Assembly (NCBI RefSeq): GCF_023638055.1
Contig: NZ_JAKRVY010000002.1
Location: 310,001-374,000 of the forward strand
DNA length: 64,000 nt
Reading direction: 5' to 3'
Source of the DNA: Natranaeroarchaeum aerophilus
Lineage (GTDB): Archaea; Halobacteriota; Halobacteria; Halobacteriales; Natronoarchaeaceae
Part shown: positions 33,940 to 42,449 of the stretch, piece by piece
How the letters are laid out: the number at the start of each line of letters is the position of its first letter
Position numbering within the stretch: the first letter of the stretch is position 1
Program-made: the position numbers and the translations under genes
Notes under the pieces: model-generated
What the model saw: only the letters and a program-made list of their open reading frames with translations
Told to the model about the DNA's origin: nothing
The model's database searches: none

Positions 33940-34020
33940 GAATTTGAACCACGCGAAGACGGTCCTGCTCACTTCGTTCGCGGGCTGCGTCTTCTCTACT
34001 TCAAATCCCCTCGTACCGCA
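33940..34020. repeat. tRNA-derived palindromic unit A (tRNA-Gly array)
   Basis: Left arm GAATTTGAACC, inner arms GAAGACG and CGTCTTC, right arm CTTCAAATCCCC, then TCGTACCGCA. The outer arms equal the T-arm of tRNA-Gly in opposite orientations. The centre (GCGAAGACG...CTTCGTTCGC) is shared with the units beside tRNA-Leu at 61.9-62.1 kb. Confidence 0.8.
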
Positions 34021-34080
34021 TTCCTCTCGCAACCGTTGCTCGCGACACAGCAGTCGCTCGCTGGTTTGCTTCGAGAGAAG

Positions 34081-34142
34081 TGCGTCGGCGGGCATTTGAA
34101 CTCGCCGAGACTCGCTTCACTCGTCTCGTCTGCTCAAATCCA
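34081..34142. repeat. tRNA-derived palindromic unit B (tRNA-Gly array)
   Basis: Begins with a copy of the tRNA-Gly 3' end (TGCGTCGGCGGGCATTTGAA) and closes with CTCAAATC. The inner stem is CGAGAC/GTCTCG around TCGCTTCACTC. One base differs from the real tRNA (C for G/A in the T-arm). Confidence 0.75.
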
Positions 34143-34170
34143 CACGTTGCGATTCTGCGGTTCACGGGGT

Positions 34171-34199
34171 GACGAGCACACGCTACGCGGTGCTCGTCG
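34171..34199. repeat. 29-bp palindrome, copy 2
   Basis: GACGAGCAC...GTGCTCGTC is a perfect 9-bp stem here. It pairs with the copy at 33163-33191 on the other side of the RHH-RelE module. Confidence 0.75.
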
Positions 34200-34218
34200 A
34201 AGTTGTTCACCGCAAGAA

Positions 34219-34296
34219 TGCGTCGGCGGGGATTTGAACCCGATTGCAAATCCTCACGAGTTCGGATTTGCGTGGTTCAAATCCCCTCGTACCGCA
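34219..34296. repeat. tRNA-derived palindromic unit C (tRNA-Gly array)
   Basis: Starts with an exact copy of the tRNA-Gly 3' end (acceptor strand plus T-arm). It folds as GGGGATTTGAACC against GGTTCAAATCCCC, with inner stem GCAAATCC/GGATTTGC. It ends with the same TCGTACCGCA as unit A. Confidence 0.82.
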
Positions 34297-34336
34297 TGCA
34301 CCGATTTCACGAATCGCGGCGCGATGAAACGCACCG

Positions 34337-34374
34337 CTTGTCGGTTGGAAATCGGAGAAGTGCGTCGGCGGGGA
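34337..34374. repeat. 38-bp direct repeat, right copy (spans the real tRNA-Gly 3' end)
   Basis: Identical to 33855-33892. It contains the last 14 bases of tRNA-Gly and the adjoining 24 bases of flank, marking the right border of the array. Confidence 0.85.
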
Positions 34375-34431
34375 TTTGAACCCCGGTTGTGACCATGGCA
34401 AGGTCACGTGATACCACTACACTACCGACGC
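34361..34431 (-). tRNA. tRNA-Gly (anticodon GCC)
   Basis: A 71-base cloverleaf on the minus strand. Acceptor GCGTCGG pairs with CCGACGC, and the discriminator is A. D-arm region is TAGTGTAGTGGTATCA, anticodon stem-loop GACC-TTGCCAT-GGTC, T-arm GGGGTTCAAATCCCC. No intron and no encoded CCA. Its 3' side is followed by the palindromic array and the RHH-RelE pair. Confidence 0.96.
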
Positions 34432-34571
34432 GCCCTGTCTGCATTCACAGATAACGAGAGACTGTTGTATAAGAGTTGCGAAAGTGAGGCGCTTCGGGAG
34501 GAATAACCACGGTACGGAGCCACGATATTGATCGATTCGCTCCCGAAACACCCGAAACCGCTCTCGACGCC

Positions 34572-34976
34572 TCAGTACTTGTATAGCGAGACGACGAAGG
34601 GCAGTTTGTTGTACATGATCACCGCAATCGGGATGCCGACGATCGACAGCGTCAGCAGGTAGGCGATACCGGTCCAGATGGCGCTTGCCCACCAGCCGAC
34701 GAAGACGAACCAGACGCCACGGAGCAGCAGGCTGGGCTGTTCCGGCCCGGACTCGACGACGCTCCCGTCCGGTCCGGCGACGAGCTGTCGCTGGGACGAC
34801 TTGAGCGAGAGTACTTTCGGGACGCGGTTGGTCATCTTGATCCCGATGGGGAGGCCGATGATCGTGACGTTCAGAAACCACGCGACAGAGAGCCAGAGAC
34901 CGGTGAGCCACCACCCGACGAAGACGAACCAGAGGGCACGGATCACCAGCGACGGGTCGGACGTGTTGTGCGACAT
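34572..34976 (-). CDS. YccF-domain membrane protein
   Basis: A 134-residue protein with two copies of a YccF-type unit: LWFVFVGWWLTGLWLSVAWF with TIIGLPIGIKM, and VWFVFVGWWASAIWTGIAYL with SIVGIPIAVIM. The pattern VGWW...(I/V)(I/V)G(L/I)PI is diagnostic of the family, whose role is unknown. Each half spans the membrane twice. It stands alone on the minus strand between tRNA-Gly and the ribosomal superoperon. Confidence 0.88.
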   Translation of the reverse strand: MSHNTSDPSLVIRALWFVFVGWWLTGLWLSVAWFLNVTIIGLPIGIKMTNRVPKVLSLKSSQRQLVAGPDGSVVESGPEQPSLLLRGVWFVFVGWWASAIWTGIAYLLTLSIVGIPIAVIMYNKLPFVVSLYKY

Positions 34977-35201
34977 CGTCTTAGTGGAAGCCAGTACTGC
35001 TGAATAAGTCTTTCAGGTGCGCGCACGCGAGGGGCGACAGGAATCGATACTCGTCGACAGGCAGGTCGCAACCAAACCACGGTAACCCTTCACAACACGA
35101 GTGTGAACGGCTCTCAGTGGCGAATACGATCCGGCACCCTTTTAGGGTCGGACGGGAAAAGATCGGCACAGTCTAGTGGCGAGGCGTCGAAGCGTCACGG
35201 C

Positions 35202-36107
35202 ATGACAGTCAGCGTACTCGTGCCGTCGTCTCTCGTCCGGGAAGCCGAAGACAAACGCGAGGCAACTCGCAAGATCGGCTACGTCGCCCGCGCGGCGACA
35301 GTATTCCGGGCAGATCGTCTGGTCGTCTTCCCCGATTCGGAAGGCGAGCGGCGATGGGGCGGCGGATTCGTCGAAACCGTGCTGCGGTACGCCGCGACTC
35401 CGCCATACCTCCGAAAGGAGGCATGGGGAACGCGGAGCGAATTAGAGTACGCGGGCGTCCTGCCGCCGCTCCGCGCACCGTCACAGACCGGCTCCGAATC
35501 AGACGATTCGGGGTCGTCAAGACAGGGAATCGTGACCGAGGTCGGACCTGACGGGCGCGTACGGGTCAATTGCGGCTTGCAACACCCGATCTCGCTCGTC
35601 GTCCCTCCGCAAATGGAGGTCGACGAGGGAGAGCGCGTAACAGTCAGGATCTCTTCGCGAGAGCCGGTCCGTGCGAAGCTGGTCGACGAGCCCGTTTCGG
35701 GGCTCTCGATCCATCGCATGGACCTATCGGAAGCGCTCGGCCGTGAGGACGCCGGTGTTCGGATCGCGACGTCGAGGTTCGGCGAGAACCTTAGCGTCTC
35801 GCGACTCGGGACACTGGCCGGACGAATCGAAGCCGACGGGATGACCGTCGCCTTCGGCTCGCCCGAGAGAGGGCTTCCGGAGATGCTCGACGGAGTAACT
35901 GTCGAGCAACGAGCGGACGGGGACGCAGTCCCCGGGAACGGAGACGACACACGTGACGGAGACGTTCCGGCACGGATCGACGTCGAACCGGGCGCACCCA
36001 GCCGGTTCGACCTCTGGCTCAATACGGTTCCGAACCAGGGCAGTCAGGTGGTGCGAACGGAAGAAGCAATGTTCGCGTCGCTTGCCTGCCTAACACTCCC
36101 AGAGTGA
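35202..36107 (+). CDS. SPOUT-type putative RNA methyltransferase, first gene of the ribosomal superoperon
   Basis: A 301-residue protein of the COG2106 group. It has MTVSVLVPSSLVREAEDKREATRK-style N-terminal SPOUT segment, ADRLVVFPDSEG, a middle OB-like insertion (GIVTEVGPDGRVRVNCGLQHP), and a C-terminal knot region with FDLWLNTVPNQGSQVVRTEEA. Archaeal members are predicted 23S rRNA uridine methyltransferases and are commonly encoded just before rpl3. The stop is seven bases before rpl3. An A/T-rich CTTTTAGG near 35139-35146 is the best promoter candidate. The start at 35202 matches the family; upstream residues look untranslated. Confidence 0.88.
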   Translation: MTVSVLVPSSLVREAEDKREATRKIGYVARAATVFRADRLVVFPDSEGERRWGGGFVETVLRYAATPPYLRKEAWGTRSELEYAGVLPPLRAPSQTGSESDDSGSSRQGIVTEVGPDGRVRVNCGLQHPISLVVPPQMEVDEGERVTVRISSREPVRAKLVDEPVSGLSIHRMDLSEALGREDAGVRIATSRFGENLSVSRLGTLAGRIEADGMTVAFGSPERGLPEMLDGVTVEQRADGDAVPGNGDDTRDGDVPARIDVEPGAPSRFDLWLNTVPNQGSQVVRTEEAMFASLACLTLPE

Positions 36108-36114
36108 GACTACA

Positions 36115-37128
36115 ATGCCACAACCAAGCAGACCACGCAAAGGCTCGTTGGGATTCGGCCCACGACAGCGTGCGACCAGCGAGGTCCCACGTTTCAACTC
36201 GTGGCCGAGTGACGACGGACAGCCGACGCTTCAGGGTTTTGCCGGCTACAAGGCTGGCATGACCCACGTGGTGATGATCAACGACGAAGCCGACTCGCCC
36301 ACCGAGGGAATGGAGGAGACGGTTCCGGTCACCATCGTGGAGACGCCGCCCATGCGGGCAGTTGCCCTGCGAGCGTACGAGGATACGCCCTACGGTCAGA
36401 AACCGCTGACCGAAGTCTGGGCCACCGAGTTCCACGAGGAACTCGATCGCACACTTGACCTTCCCGAGGAACACGACGCAGAGGCCGCGGAGACGGAGAT
36501 CCGTGATGCCGTCGCCGAAGGTCGGATCGCCGACATTCGGATGATCACGCATACGGTTCCGAGCGAAGTCAAGAGCGTTCCGAAAAAGAAACCCGATGTC
36601 ATGGAGACTCGGATCGGCGGCGGCTCCATCGAGGACCGCCTCGACTACGGTCTCGAACTGCTGGAAGACGGCGGCGAACACGACGCCGACCAGATCTTCC
36701 GGCCCGGCGAGTACATGGACGTCGCCGGTGTGACGAAAGGGAAAGGAACGCAGGGTCCCGTCAAGCGATGGGGCGTTCAGAAACGAAAAGGAAAGCACGC
36801 ACGTCAGGGCTGGCGGCGCCGGATCGGTAACCTTGGCCCGTGGAACCCGTCACGAGTTCGCTCGACGGTTCCCCAGCAGGGTCAGACCGGCTATCACCAG
36901 CGGACGGAACTGAACAAACGCCTGATCGATCTCGGCGACGACGACGTCACCCCCGCGGGTGGCCTCGTCAACTACGGCGAGATCGACGGCCAGTACGCGC
37001 TCGTGAAGGGCTCCCTTCCGGGGCCGTCACAGCGCGTTCTTCGGTTCCGCCCGGCCGTGCGACCGAACGACCAGCCGCGCCTCGATCCCGAGGTGCGCTA
37101 CGTATCTACGGAATCGAATCAAGGATAA
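36115..37128 (+). CDS. rpl3: 50S ribosomal protein L3 (uL3)
   Basis: A 337-residue archaeal uL3 with the N-terminal QPSRPRKGSLGFGPRQR extension that reaches into the peptidyl-transferase centre, GFAGYKAGMTHV, and the conserved VTKGKGTQGPVKRWG and KHARQGWRRRIGNLGPW loops. uL3 helps start 50S assembly. It is followed after three bases by rpl4 in the order L3-L4-L23-L2 of the archaeal S10 region. Confidence 0.98.
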   Translation: MPQPSRPRKGSLGFGPRQRATSEVPRFNSWPSDDGQPTLQGFAGYKAGMTHVVMINDEADSPTEGMEETVPVTIVETPPMRAVALRAYEDTPYGQKPLTEVWATEFHEELDRTLDLPEEHDAEAAETEIRDAVAEGRIADIRMITHTVPSEVKSVPKKKPDVMETRIGGGSIEDRLDYGLELLEDGGEHDADQIFRPGEYMDVAGVTKGKGTQGPVKRWGVQKRKGKHARQGWRRRIGNLGPWNPSRVRSTVPQQGQTGYHQRTELNKRLIDLGDDDVTPAGGLVNYGEIDGQYALVKGSLPGPSQRVLRFRPAVRPNDQPRLDPEVRYVSTESNQG

Positions 37129-37131
37129 TCT

Positions 37132-37884
37132 ATGCAGGCAACAGTACGTGACCTCGACGGTGAGGACGCGGGCACGATCGACCTTCCGGACGTCTTCGAG
37201 ACGCCGATCCGGACGGATCTGATCGAGCGCGCAGTGCTCGCCGCTCAGGCAAACCGGAAACAGGACTACGGCTCGGACGAGTACGCTGGGCTTCGCACGC
37301 CTGCGGAGTCTCAGGGTAGCGGCCGCGGCATGGCACACGTGCCACGCGAGAACGGCACTGCCCGACGCGTCCCCCAGGCCGTCAGTGGCCGCCGTGCACA
37401 CCCACCGAAGGCCGAGAAAGACCAGGGCCTCGACATCAACGACAAGGAGCGAAAGCTCGCGACCCGCGCCGCGATCGCCGCAACGGCGGACGTGGAGACG
37501 GTCGCCGAGCGCGGTCACGAGTTCGACGAGGATCTCGAACTCCCGCTCGTTGTCGACGACGAGTTCGAGGGCCTGGAGAAGACCCAGGAGGTCGTCTCCT
37601 TGCTCGAAGCGCTCGGCATCCACGAGGACGTCGAACGCGCCGACGAGAACCGATCGGTCCGCGCTGGTCGAGGGACGACCCGCGGACGGAAGTACACGAA
37701 CCCGCGGTCGATCCTCTTTGTCACGTCGAGCGAGGCAGGCCCGTCCCGAGCGGCCCGCAACCTCGCCGGCGCTGACGTCGCGACGGCAAGCGAGGTCAAC
37801 ACGGAAGACCTCGCCCCCGGCGCGAACGGAGGCCGACTGACAGTGTTCACCGAAAGCGCCATCGAGGAGGTGGCAGACCGATGA
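37132..37884 (+). CDS. rpl4: 50S ribosomal protein L4 (uL4)
   Basis: A 250-residue uL4 starting MQATVRDLDGEDAGTIDLP. The long basic loop (RTPAESQGSGRGMAHVPRENGTARRVP) extends toward the exit tunnel, and GRGTTRGRKYTNPRSILFV lies in the C-terminal fold. The end overlaps the rpl23 start by four bases. Typical acidic haloarchaeal version; no anomalies seen. Confidence 0.98.
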   Translation: MQATVRDLDGEDAGTIDLPDVFETPIRTDLIERAVLAAQANRKQDYGSDEYAGLRTPAESQGSGRGMAHVPRENGTARRVPQAVSGRRAHPPKAEKDQGLDINDKERKLATRAAIAATADVETVAERGHEFDEDLELPLVVDDEFEGLEKTQEVVSLLEALGIHEDVERADENRSVRAGRGTTRGRKYTNPRSILFVTSSEAGPSRAARNLAGADVATASEVNTEDLAPGANGGRLTVFTESAIEEVADR

Positions 37885-38144
37885 CGCAGGATCGAGATGT
37901 CATCGTTCATCCCCTCGTCACCGAGAAGGCGATGAACGACATGGACTTCGAGAACAAGCTCCAGTTCATCGTCGATGTCGACGCCGCGAAGCCCGAGATC
38001 GCCGATGCGATCTCGCATCGCTTCGACGTCGAGGTCGTCGACGTGAACACACAGATCACCATGGACGGTACCAAGAAAGCGACCATCAAGCTCGGCCCCG
38101 ACGACGCGGCCGACGAAGTCGCATCCAGAATCGGGGTGTTCTGA
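37881..38144 (+). CDS. rpl23: 50S ribosomal protein L23 (uL23)
   Basis: An 87-residue uL23: VIVHPLVTEKAMNDM at the N-terminus, then KLQFIVDVDAAKPEIADAI and the C-terminal VNTQITMDGTKKATIKL. It sits at the tunnel exit and binds signal recognition particle and nascent-chain factors. It overlaps rpl4 by four bases and ends two bases before rpl2. Confidence 0.98.
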   Translation: MTQDRDVIVHPLVTEKAMNDMDFENKLQFIVDVDAAKPEIADAISHRFDVEVVDVNTQITMDGTKKATIKLGPDDAADEVASRIGVF

Positions 38145-38146
38145 AT

Positions 38147-38869
38147 ATGGGACGACGAATTCAGGGACAACGACGCGGTCGGGGTGGCTCGACGTTCCGA
38201 GCCCCCTCGCATCGGTACAAGTCCGACAAACAGCACAAGACCCCCGAAGACAGCGATATCGTCTCCGGAACGGTTGTCGACATCGAACACGACCCGGCGC
38301 GCAGCGCGCCGATCGCAGTCGTCGAGTTCGACGACGGCGATCAGCGGATGATCCTCACCCCCGAAGGTGTCGCAGTCGGCGACACGATTCAGGTTGGGAT
38401 CTCCGCGGAGATCCAGCCGGGCAACACGCTTCCGCTCGCCGAGATTCCGGAAGGTGTCCCCGTCTGTAACGTCGAGTCCAGCCCCGGTGACGGTGGCAAG
38501 TTCGCCCGATCCTCGGGCGTCAGCGCCGACCTCATCACGCACGACCGAGATGCGGCCGTCGTGCAGCTGCCAAGCGGCGAGGTCAAGCGACTCGATCCCG
38601 AGTGCCGAGCGACCATCGGGGTCGTCGCCGGCGGTGGCCGAACGGAGAAGCCGTTCGTCAAAGCCGGTAACAAGTATCACAAAATGAAAGCCCGGGGCAC
38701 GAAGTACCCCCGCGTCCGTGGCGTCGCCATGAACGCGGTCGACCACCCCTTCGGTGGCGGTGGCCGCCAGCACCCCGGCAAACCGAAATCCGTCTCGCGG
38801 GACACCCCGCCGGGCCGGAAGGTCGGTGACATCGCGTCCAGCCGAACCGGACGAGGTGGAAAAGAATGA
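38147..38869 (+). CDS. rpl2: 50S ribosomal protein L2 (uL2)
   Basis: A 240-residue uL2 with [20 protein letters not shown] at the start, [17 protein letters not shown] in the barrel, and the highly conserved [19 protein letters not shown] near the C-terminus. That block contains the histidine close to the peptidyl-transferase centre. It overlaps rps19 by four bases. Confidence 0.98.
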   Translation: MGRRIQGQRRGRGGSTFRAPSHRYKSDKQHKTPEDSDIVSGTVVDIEHDPARSAPIAVVEFDDGDQRMILTPEGVAVGDTIQVGISAEIQPGNTLPLAEIPEGVPVCNVESSPGDGGKFARSSGVSADLITHDRDAAVVQLPSGEVKRLDPECRATIGVVAGGGRTEKPFVKAGNKYHKMKARGTKYPRVRGVAMNAVDHPFGGGGRQHPGKPKSVSRDTPPGRKVGDIASSRTGRGGKE

Positions 38870-39291
38870 GTGGATCAGAATACAGAACCGGTCGCGAAGG
38901 CGAGTTCACCTATCGCGGCCATACGCTCGACGAGTTGCAGGACATGGACGTAGACGAAGTCGCGGAACTGCTTCCCGCACGACAGCGGCGAACCATCGAA
39001 CGCGGACTCGGTGTCGAGCACGAGAAACTGCTCGAACGGGCCCGCGAGACGAGCGAAGACGAGTCCACGAACAACCCGATCCGAACCCACCTGCGCGACA
39101 TGCCGGTGGTGCCGGAGTTCGTTGGCCTGACCTTCGCGGTCCACAACGGCCAGGGCTTCGAGCGCGTGGAAGTCGAGCCCGAGATGATCGGACATTATCT
39201 CGGCGAGTTCCAGTTGACCCGAAATTCGGTCGAACACGGACAGGCCGGGATCGGAGCGACCCGCTCGTCGAAGTTCGTACCGCTCAAATAA
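38866..39291 (+). CDS. rps19: 30S ribosomal protein S19 (uS19)
   Basis: A 141-residue uS19. The N-terminal segment [20 protein letters not shown] is the archaeal/eukaryotic extension, and the core carries [24 protein letters not shown] and [25 protein letters not shown]. It binds the head of the small subunit. It overlaps rpl2 by four bases and precedes rpl22 by three. Confidence 0.98.
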   Translation: MSGSEYRTGREGEFTYRGHTLDELQDMDVDEVAELLPARQRRTIERGLGVEHEKLLERARETSEDESTNNPIRTHLRDMPVVPEFVGLTFAVHNGQGFERVEVEPEMIGHYLGEFQLTRNSVEHGQAGIGATRSSKFVPLK

Positions 39292-39294
39292 ATC

Positions 39295-39768
39295 ATGGGA
39301 ATCAACTACAGCGTCGACGCCGACCCGGAGACCACCGCGAAAGCGATGCTTCGGGAGCGTCACATGAGCCACAAGCACAGCAGGGCGATCGCCCGAGAAA
39401 TCAAGGGCAAGACGGCCGCCGACGCGGTCGAGTACCTCGAAGCGGTCATCGCCGAGGAACAACCCGTCCCGTTCCGACAGCACAACAGCGGTGTTGGCCA
39501 CCGCTCGGGCATCGACGGCTGGGACGCCGGACGATACCCCGAGAAGGCCAGCAATGCCTTCATCGATCTGCTGCAGAACGGTATGAACAACGCGGAACAG
39601 CAGGGATTCGACGGCGAGGAGATGATCATCGAACACGTCGCCGCCCACAAGGTCGGCGAAGTCCAGGGCCGCAAGCCCCGCGCGATGGGTCGTGCGAGCC
39701 CCTGGAACACGATGGAAGTCGACGTCGAGCTGATCCTCGCGGAACCCGAGGAGGGAGGTGACGAATAA
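39295..39768 (+). CDS. rpl22: 50S ribosomal protein L22 (uL22)
   Basis: A 157-residue uL22 beginning MGINYSVDADPETTAKAMLR. HMSHKHSRAIAREIKGKTA is the archaeal core helix, and the beta-hairpin region RKPRAMGRASPWNTMEVDVE lines the exit tunnel. The stop shares one base with the rps3 start. Confidence 0.98.
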   Translation: MGINYSVDADPETTAKAMLRERHMSHKHSRAIAREIKGKTAADAVEYLEAVIAEEQPVPFRQHNSGVGHRSGIDGWDAGRYPEKASNAFIDLLQNGMNNAEQQGFDGEEMIIEHVAAHKVGEVQGRKPRAMGRASPWNTMEVDVELILAEPEEGGDE

Positions 39769-40688
39769 TGGCAGACGAACACGAGTTCATCGAAGACGGC
39801 CTTCAGCTGTCCCAGATCGACGAGTTCTTCGAAGAGGAGCTCGGCCGAGCCGGCTACGGCGGCATGGATGTCGCCAAGACGCCGATGGGCACACAGATCG
39901 TCCTGGAAGCCGAGAAACCCGGTATGGTGATCGGCAAGGGCGGCGAGAACATCCGCAAGATCACGACCGCCCTCGAAGAGCAGTTTAATCTCGAGGATCC
40001 CCAGGTCGACGTTCAGGAGGTCGAAGAACCCGACCTGAACGCCCGGATCGTCGCGGATCGACTCGCAAACGCGCTCGAACGTGGCTGGTACTTCCGCAAG
40101 GCGGGCCACACCACGCTCGAACGCATCATGGATGCAGGCGCGCTGGGTGCCGAGATCGTCCTCTCCGGGAAGGTCACCGGCGCTCGTTCGCGCGTCGAGA
40201 AGTTCAACGACGGCTACATCAAGCACAACGGCGAGCCCGCAGAGACCATCGTCGACCACGGTCAGGGCGTCGCAGTGATGAAGCTCGGTACGATCGGCGT
40301 GGACGTCAAGATCATCCCGCCGGGAGCCGAGCTTCCCGACGACTTCCGTATCGAGGAGGACGCCGACGTCTCCGAGCTCGCAGCCGAGGTCGAGACCGAC
40401 GAAGGCGTCGAGGAACTGCTCGAAGAGCCCGAAGACGAGGAGCTCGAGGAGCTCGAAGCCGAAGCGGCTGACTCCGAGGCTGACGCCGATGTCGCCGACG
40501 AGGAAGTCGTCGAGGAGGTCATCGAGACCGACGAGCCCGCAGAGGAGTTCGAGGAGGTCGAAGTTCCCGACGGTGACGACGAGATCGCCGAGGAGCTCGA
40601 CGAGCTCGAAGAGGAAGTCGAGGAGGAAGCAGACGAACTGCTCGACGAGATGGAAGAGGAGATCGACGACGAGGAGGGTGATGCCTGA
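39768..40688 (+). CDS. rps3: 30S ribosomal protein S3 (uS3)
   Basis: A 306-residue uS3. The N-terminal KH domain has [17 protein letters not shown], and the C-terminal domain has [18 protein letters not shown] and [13 protein letters not shown]. After about residue 205 comes a tail of roughly 100 residues that is almost only Glu, Asp, Ala and Val, longer than in non-halophiles and characteristic of haloarchaea. It lies near the mRNA entry site. It abuts rpl29 with a one-base overlap. Confidence 0.98.
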   Translation: MADEHEFIEDGLQLSQIDEFFEEELGRAGYGGMDVAKTPMGTQIVLEAEKPGMVIGKGGENIRKITTALEEQFNLEDPQVDVQEVEEPDLNARIVADRLANALERGWYFRKAGHTTLERIMDAGALGAEIVLSGKVTGARSRVEKFNDGYIKHNGEPAETIVDHGQGVAVMKLGTIGVDVKIIPPGAELPDDFRIEEDADVSELAAEVETDEGVEELLEEPEDEELEELEAEAADSEADADVADEEVVEEVIETDEPAEEFEEVEVPDGDDEIAEELDELEEEVEEEADELLDEMEEEIDDEEGDA

Positions 40689-40903
40689 TGGCGATCCTCC
40701 ACGTCGAAGAGATCCGCGACATGACGGCGGCCGAGCGTGAGGCCGAACTCGACGAACTGAAGACCGAGCTGCTGAACGCGAAAGCAGTCCAGGCCGCTGG
40801 TGGCGCTCCGGACGATCCGGGCCGCATCAGCGAACTGCGCCGGACCATCGCCCGGCTCAAGACGATCCAGTCGGAAGAAGGCGACTTCGAAGACGACGAA
40901 TAA
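40688..40903 (+). CDS. rpl29: 50S ribosomal protein L29 (uL29)
   Basis: A 71-residue helical uL29: [18 protein letters not shown], then [19 protein letters not shown] and [19 protein letters not shown]. It sits at the tunnel exit beside uL23. It starts on the last base of rps3 and ends two bases before rnp1. Confidence 0.97.
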   Translation: MAILHVEEIRDMTAAEREAELDELKTELLNAKAVQAAGGAPDDPGRISELRRTIARLKTIQSEEGDFEDDE

Positions 40904-40905
40904 CG

Positions 40906-41340
40906 ATGCCACTGACACCCGAGACACTCCCACGACACGAACTCAACGGCCTGTACGTACGGGTCGTCGACGCCCCGAACCCCGATCTGATCGGGATAGC
41001 CGGGCGTGTCGTGGTCGAGACCGCCAACACGCTCCACGTGAGCGATCGGACGGCCGAGGAGTCTCGGGTGCGGCAGGTGCCAAAGCAGGGATCGACGTTC
41101 GAGTTCGCGCTCGAACATGCGGACACAGATGAAGCCGCCGCCCCAGTGAATGGGGCGGGGATCGCGTCCAAACTGGAGGCCGAGTCGACGGCGGACCCGT
41201 CGGAAGACGGTCGGGAAACCGACGCTGACGGCCCCTCCGGCGAGGGCGTGACCTACGTTACGGTGGATGGCTCACGACTGCTCTCACGACCCGCAGAACG
41301 CACCGAAACACGAGGTACATCACCATGGCAATTGGATTAG
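40906..41340 (+). CDS. rnp1: RNase P protein component 1 (Rpp29/Pop4)
   Basis: A 144-residue Rpp29 homolog. The Sm-like core ([49 protein letters not shown]) is interrupted by an acidic insertion of about 45 residues before the last strand ([19 protein letters not shown]). It is a subunit of the archaeal RNase P holoenzyme that matures tRNA 5' ends. It sits between rpl29 and rps17 as in other archaea and overlaps rps17 by 16 bases. The partner subunits rnp2 and rnp3 are 15 kb away in this window. Confidence 0.95.
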   Translation: MPLTPETLPRHELNGLYVRVVDAPNPDLIGIAGRVVVETANTLHVSDRTAEESRVRQVPKQGSTFEFALEHADTDEAAAPVNGAGIASKLEAESTADPSEDGRETDADGPSGEGVTYVTVDGSRLLSRPAERTETRGTSPWQLD

Positions 41341-41690
41341 ACGTAGAACAACCACCAGAGCCGGACGACCCGGCCACATACGATTACGAGAAATGTCCGT
41401 TTTACGGCGATCTCGCTGTTCGAGGACAGGTCCTCGAAGGCGAAGTCGTCTCGACGGACATGGAAAAGACCGTGATCGTCGAACGAGAGTACGACGTGAA
41501 CGTTCCGAAGTACGACCGATTGATGAAGCGACGCTCCCGCATTCCGGCACACGTGCCGGGTGTGCTGGACCACATCGAGGTCGGCGACACGGTCAAGATA
41601 GCAGAGACACGACCGCTCTCGAAGACGAAAAGTCACGTCGTCGTCGAGCAGGTTGCCGACGAGGCAGCCGCGACGACGGGGGGGCAGTAA
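41325..41690 (+). CDS. rps17: 30S ribosomal protein S17 (uS17)
   Basis: A 121-residue uS17 starting [17 protein letters not shown], with [40 protein letters not shown] and the OB-fold end [20 protein letters not shown]. It binds 16S rRNA near the spur. The start lies within the end of rnp1, so translation of the two is probably coupled. Confidence 0.98.
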   Translation: MAIGLDVEQPPEPDDPATYDYEKCPFYGDLAVRGQVLEGEVVSTDMEKTVIVEREYDVNVPKYDRLMKRRSRIPAHVPGVLDHIEVGDTVKIAETRPLSKTKSHVVVEQVADEAAATTGGQ

Positions 41691-41692
41691 CG

Positions 41693-42091
41693 ATGGAAGC
41701 AATGAAAGCTGACGTGACCCAGGGCCTCGAAAAAGGATCCCTGATCACGTGTGCCGACAACACCGGTGCACGCGAACTGCGCGTCATCAGCGTGTCCGGC
41801 TACTCGGGGACGAAGAACCGTCACCCGAAAGCCGGCATCGGCGACAAGATCACCGTCTCGGTCACCAAGGGGACGCCCGAAATGCGTCGCCAGGTGCTCG
41901 AAGCGGTGATCATCCGCCAGCGAAAGCCCATCCGACGCCCCGACGGCACGCGCCTCAAATTCGAGGACAACGCGGCCGTCATCATCGACGAGAACGAAGA
42001 GCCGCGCGGGACCGAGATCAAGGGTCCGATCGCGCGGGAAGTCGCAGAGCGGTTCGGAAGTATCGCAAGCACGGCTACGATGATTGTATAG
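41693..42091 (+). CDS. rpl14: 50S ribosomal protein L14 (uL14)
   Basis: A 132-residue uL14: [38 protein letters not shown], then [20 protein letters not shown] and the C-terminal ARFG-type end [18 protein letters not shown]. It contacts the small subunit. The ATG at 41693 follows the rps17 stop by two bases; an internal ATG three codons on is an alternative. Confidence 0.98.
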   Translation: MEAMKADVTQGLEKGSLITCADNTGARELRVISVSGYSGTKNRHPKAGIGDKITVSVTKGTPEMRRQVLEAVIIRQRKPIRRPDGTRLKFEDNAAVIIDENEEPRGTEIKGPIAREVAERFGSIASTATMIV

Positions 42092-42092
42092 C

Positions 42093-42449
42093 ATGTCACG
42101 ACAACCACACAAACAACGAAACGAAGTGGAGAACGCCTCCCTGCACGAACTGCACAGCTACGTGCAGGCGACGCTCTCTTCGGAGCTCCGTGAGGAGTAC
42201 GACACTCGGCGTACCCGCGTCAACGCGGGCGACACTGTCGAGGTCATGCGCGGCGATCACGCCGGGCAGGAAGGCGAAGTCGTTCAGGTCGATCTGAAAG
42301 ACTCCGTCGTACACGTCGAGGACGTCACGGTCGAGACCGCCGACGGCGAGGAGGTCCCACGCCCGCTGGATCCCAGCAACGTGCGGATCACCGATCTCGA
42401 CCTCTCCGACGACCGTCGCGAGGAGCGACTCCAGGGTGATACCCAATGA
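42093..42449 (+). CDS. rpl24: 50S ribosomal protein L24 (uL24)
   Basis: A 118-residue uL24 with [20 protein letters not shown] at the start and the KOW motif in [21 protein letters not shown]. It is an assembly starter near the tunnel exit. The start ATG at 42093 follows the rpl14 stop by one base, and its end overlaps rps4e by four. Confidence 0.98.
   Translation: MSRQPHKQRNEVENASLHELHSYVQATLSSELREEYDTRRTRVNAGDTVEVMRGDHAGQEGEVVQVDLKDSVVHVEDVTVETADGEEVPRPLDPSNVRITDLDLSDDRREERLQGDTQ

Noticed and set aside
33893-34336. Additional complete tRNA genes in the tRNA-Gly array
   Set aside because: Only T-arm and acceptor 3' strands recur. No copy has a D-arm, an anticodon arm or a matching 5' acceptor strand.
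33849-34360. CRISPR array beside tRNA-Gly
   Set aside because: Repeats are palindromic, unequal in length and derived from the tRNA 3' end. There are no regular spacers and no cas genes.
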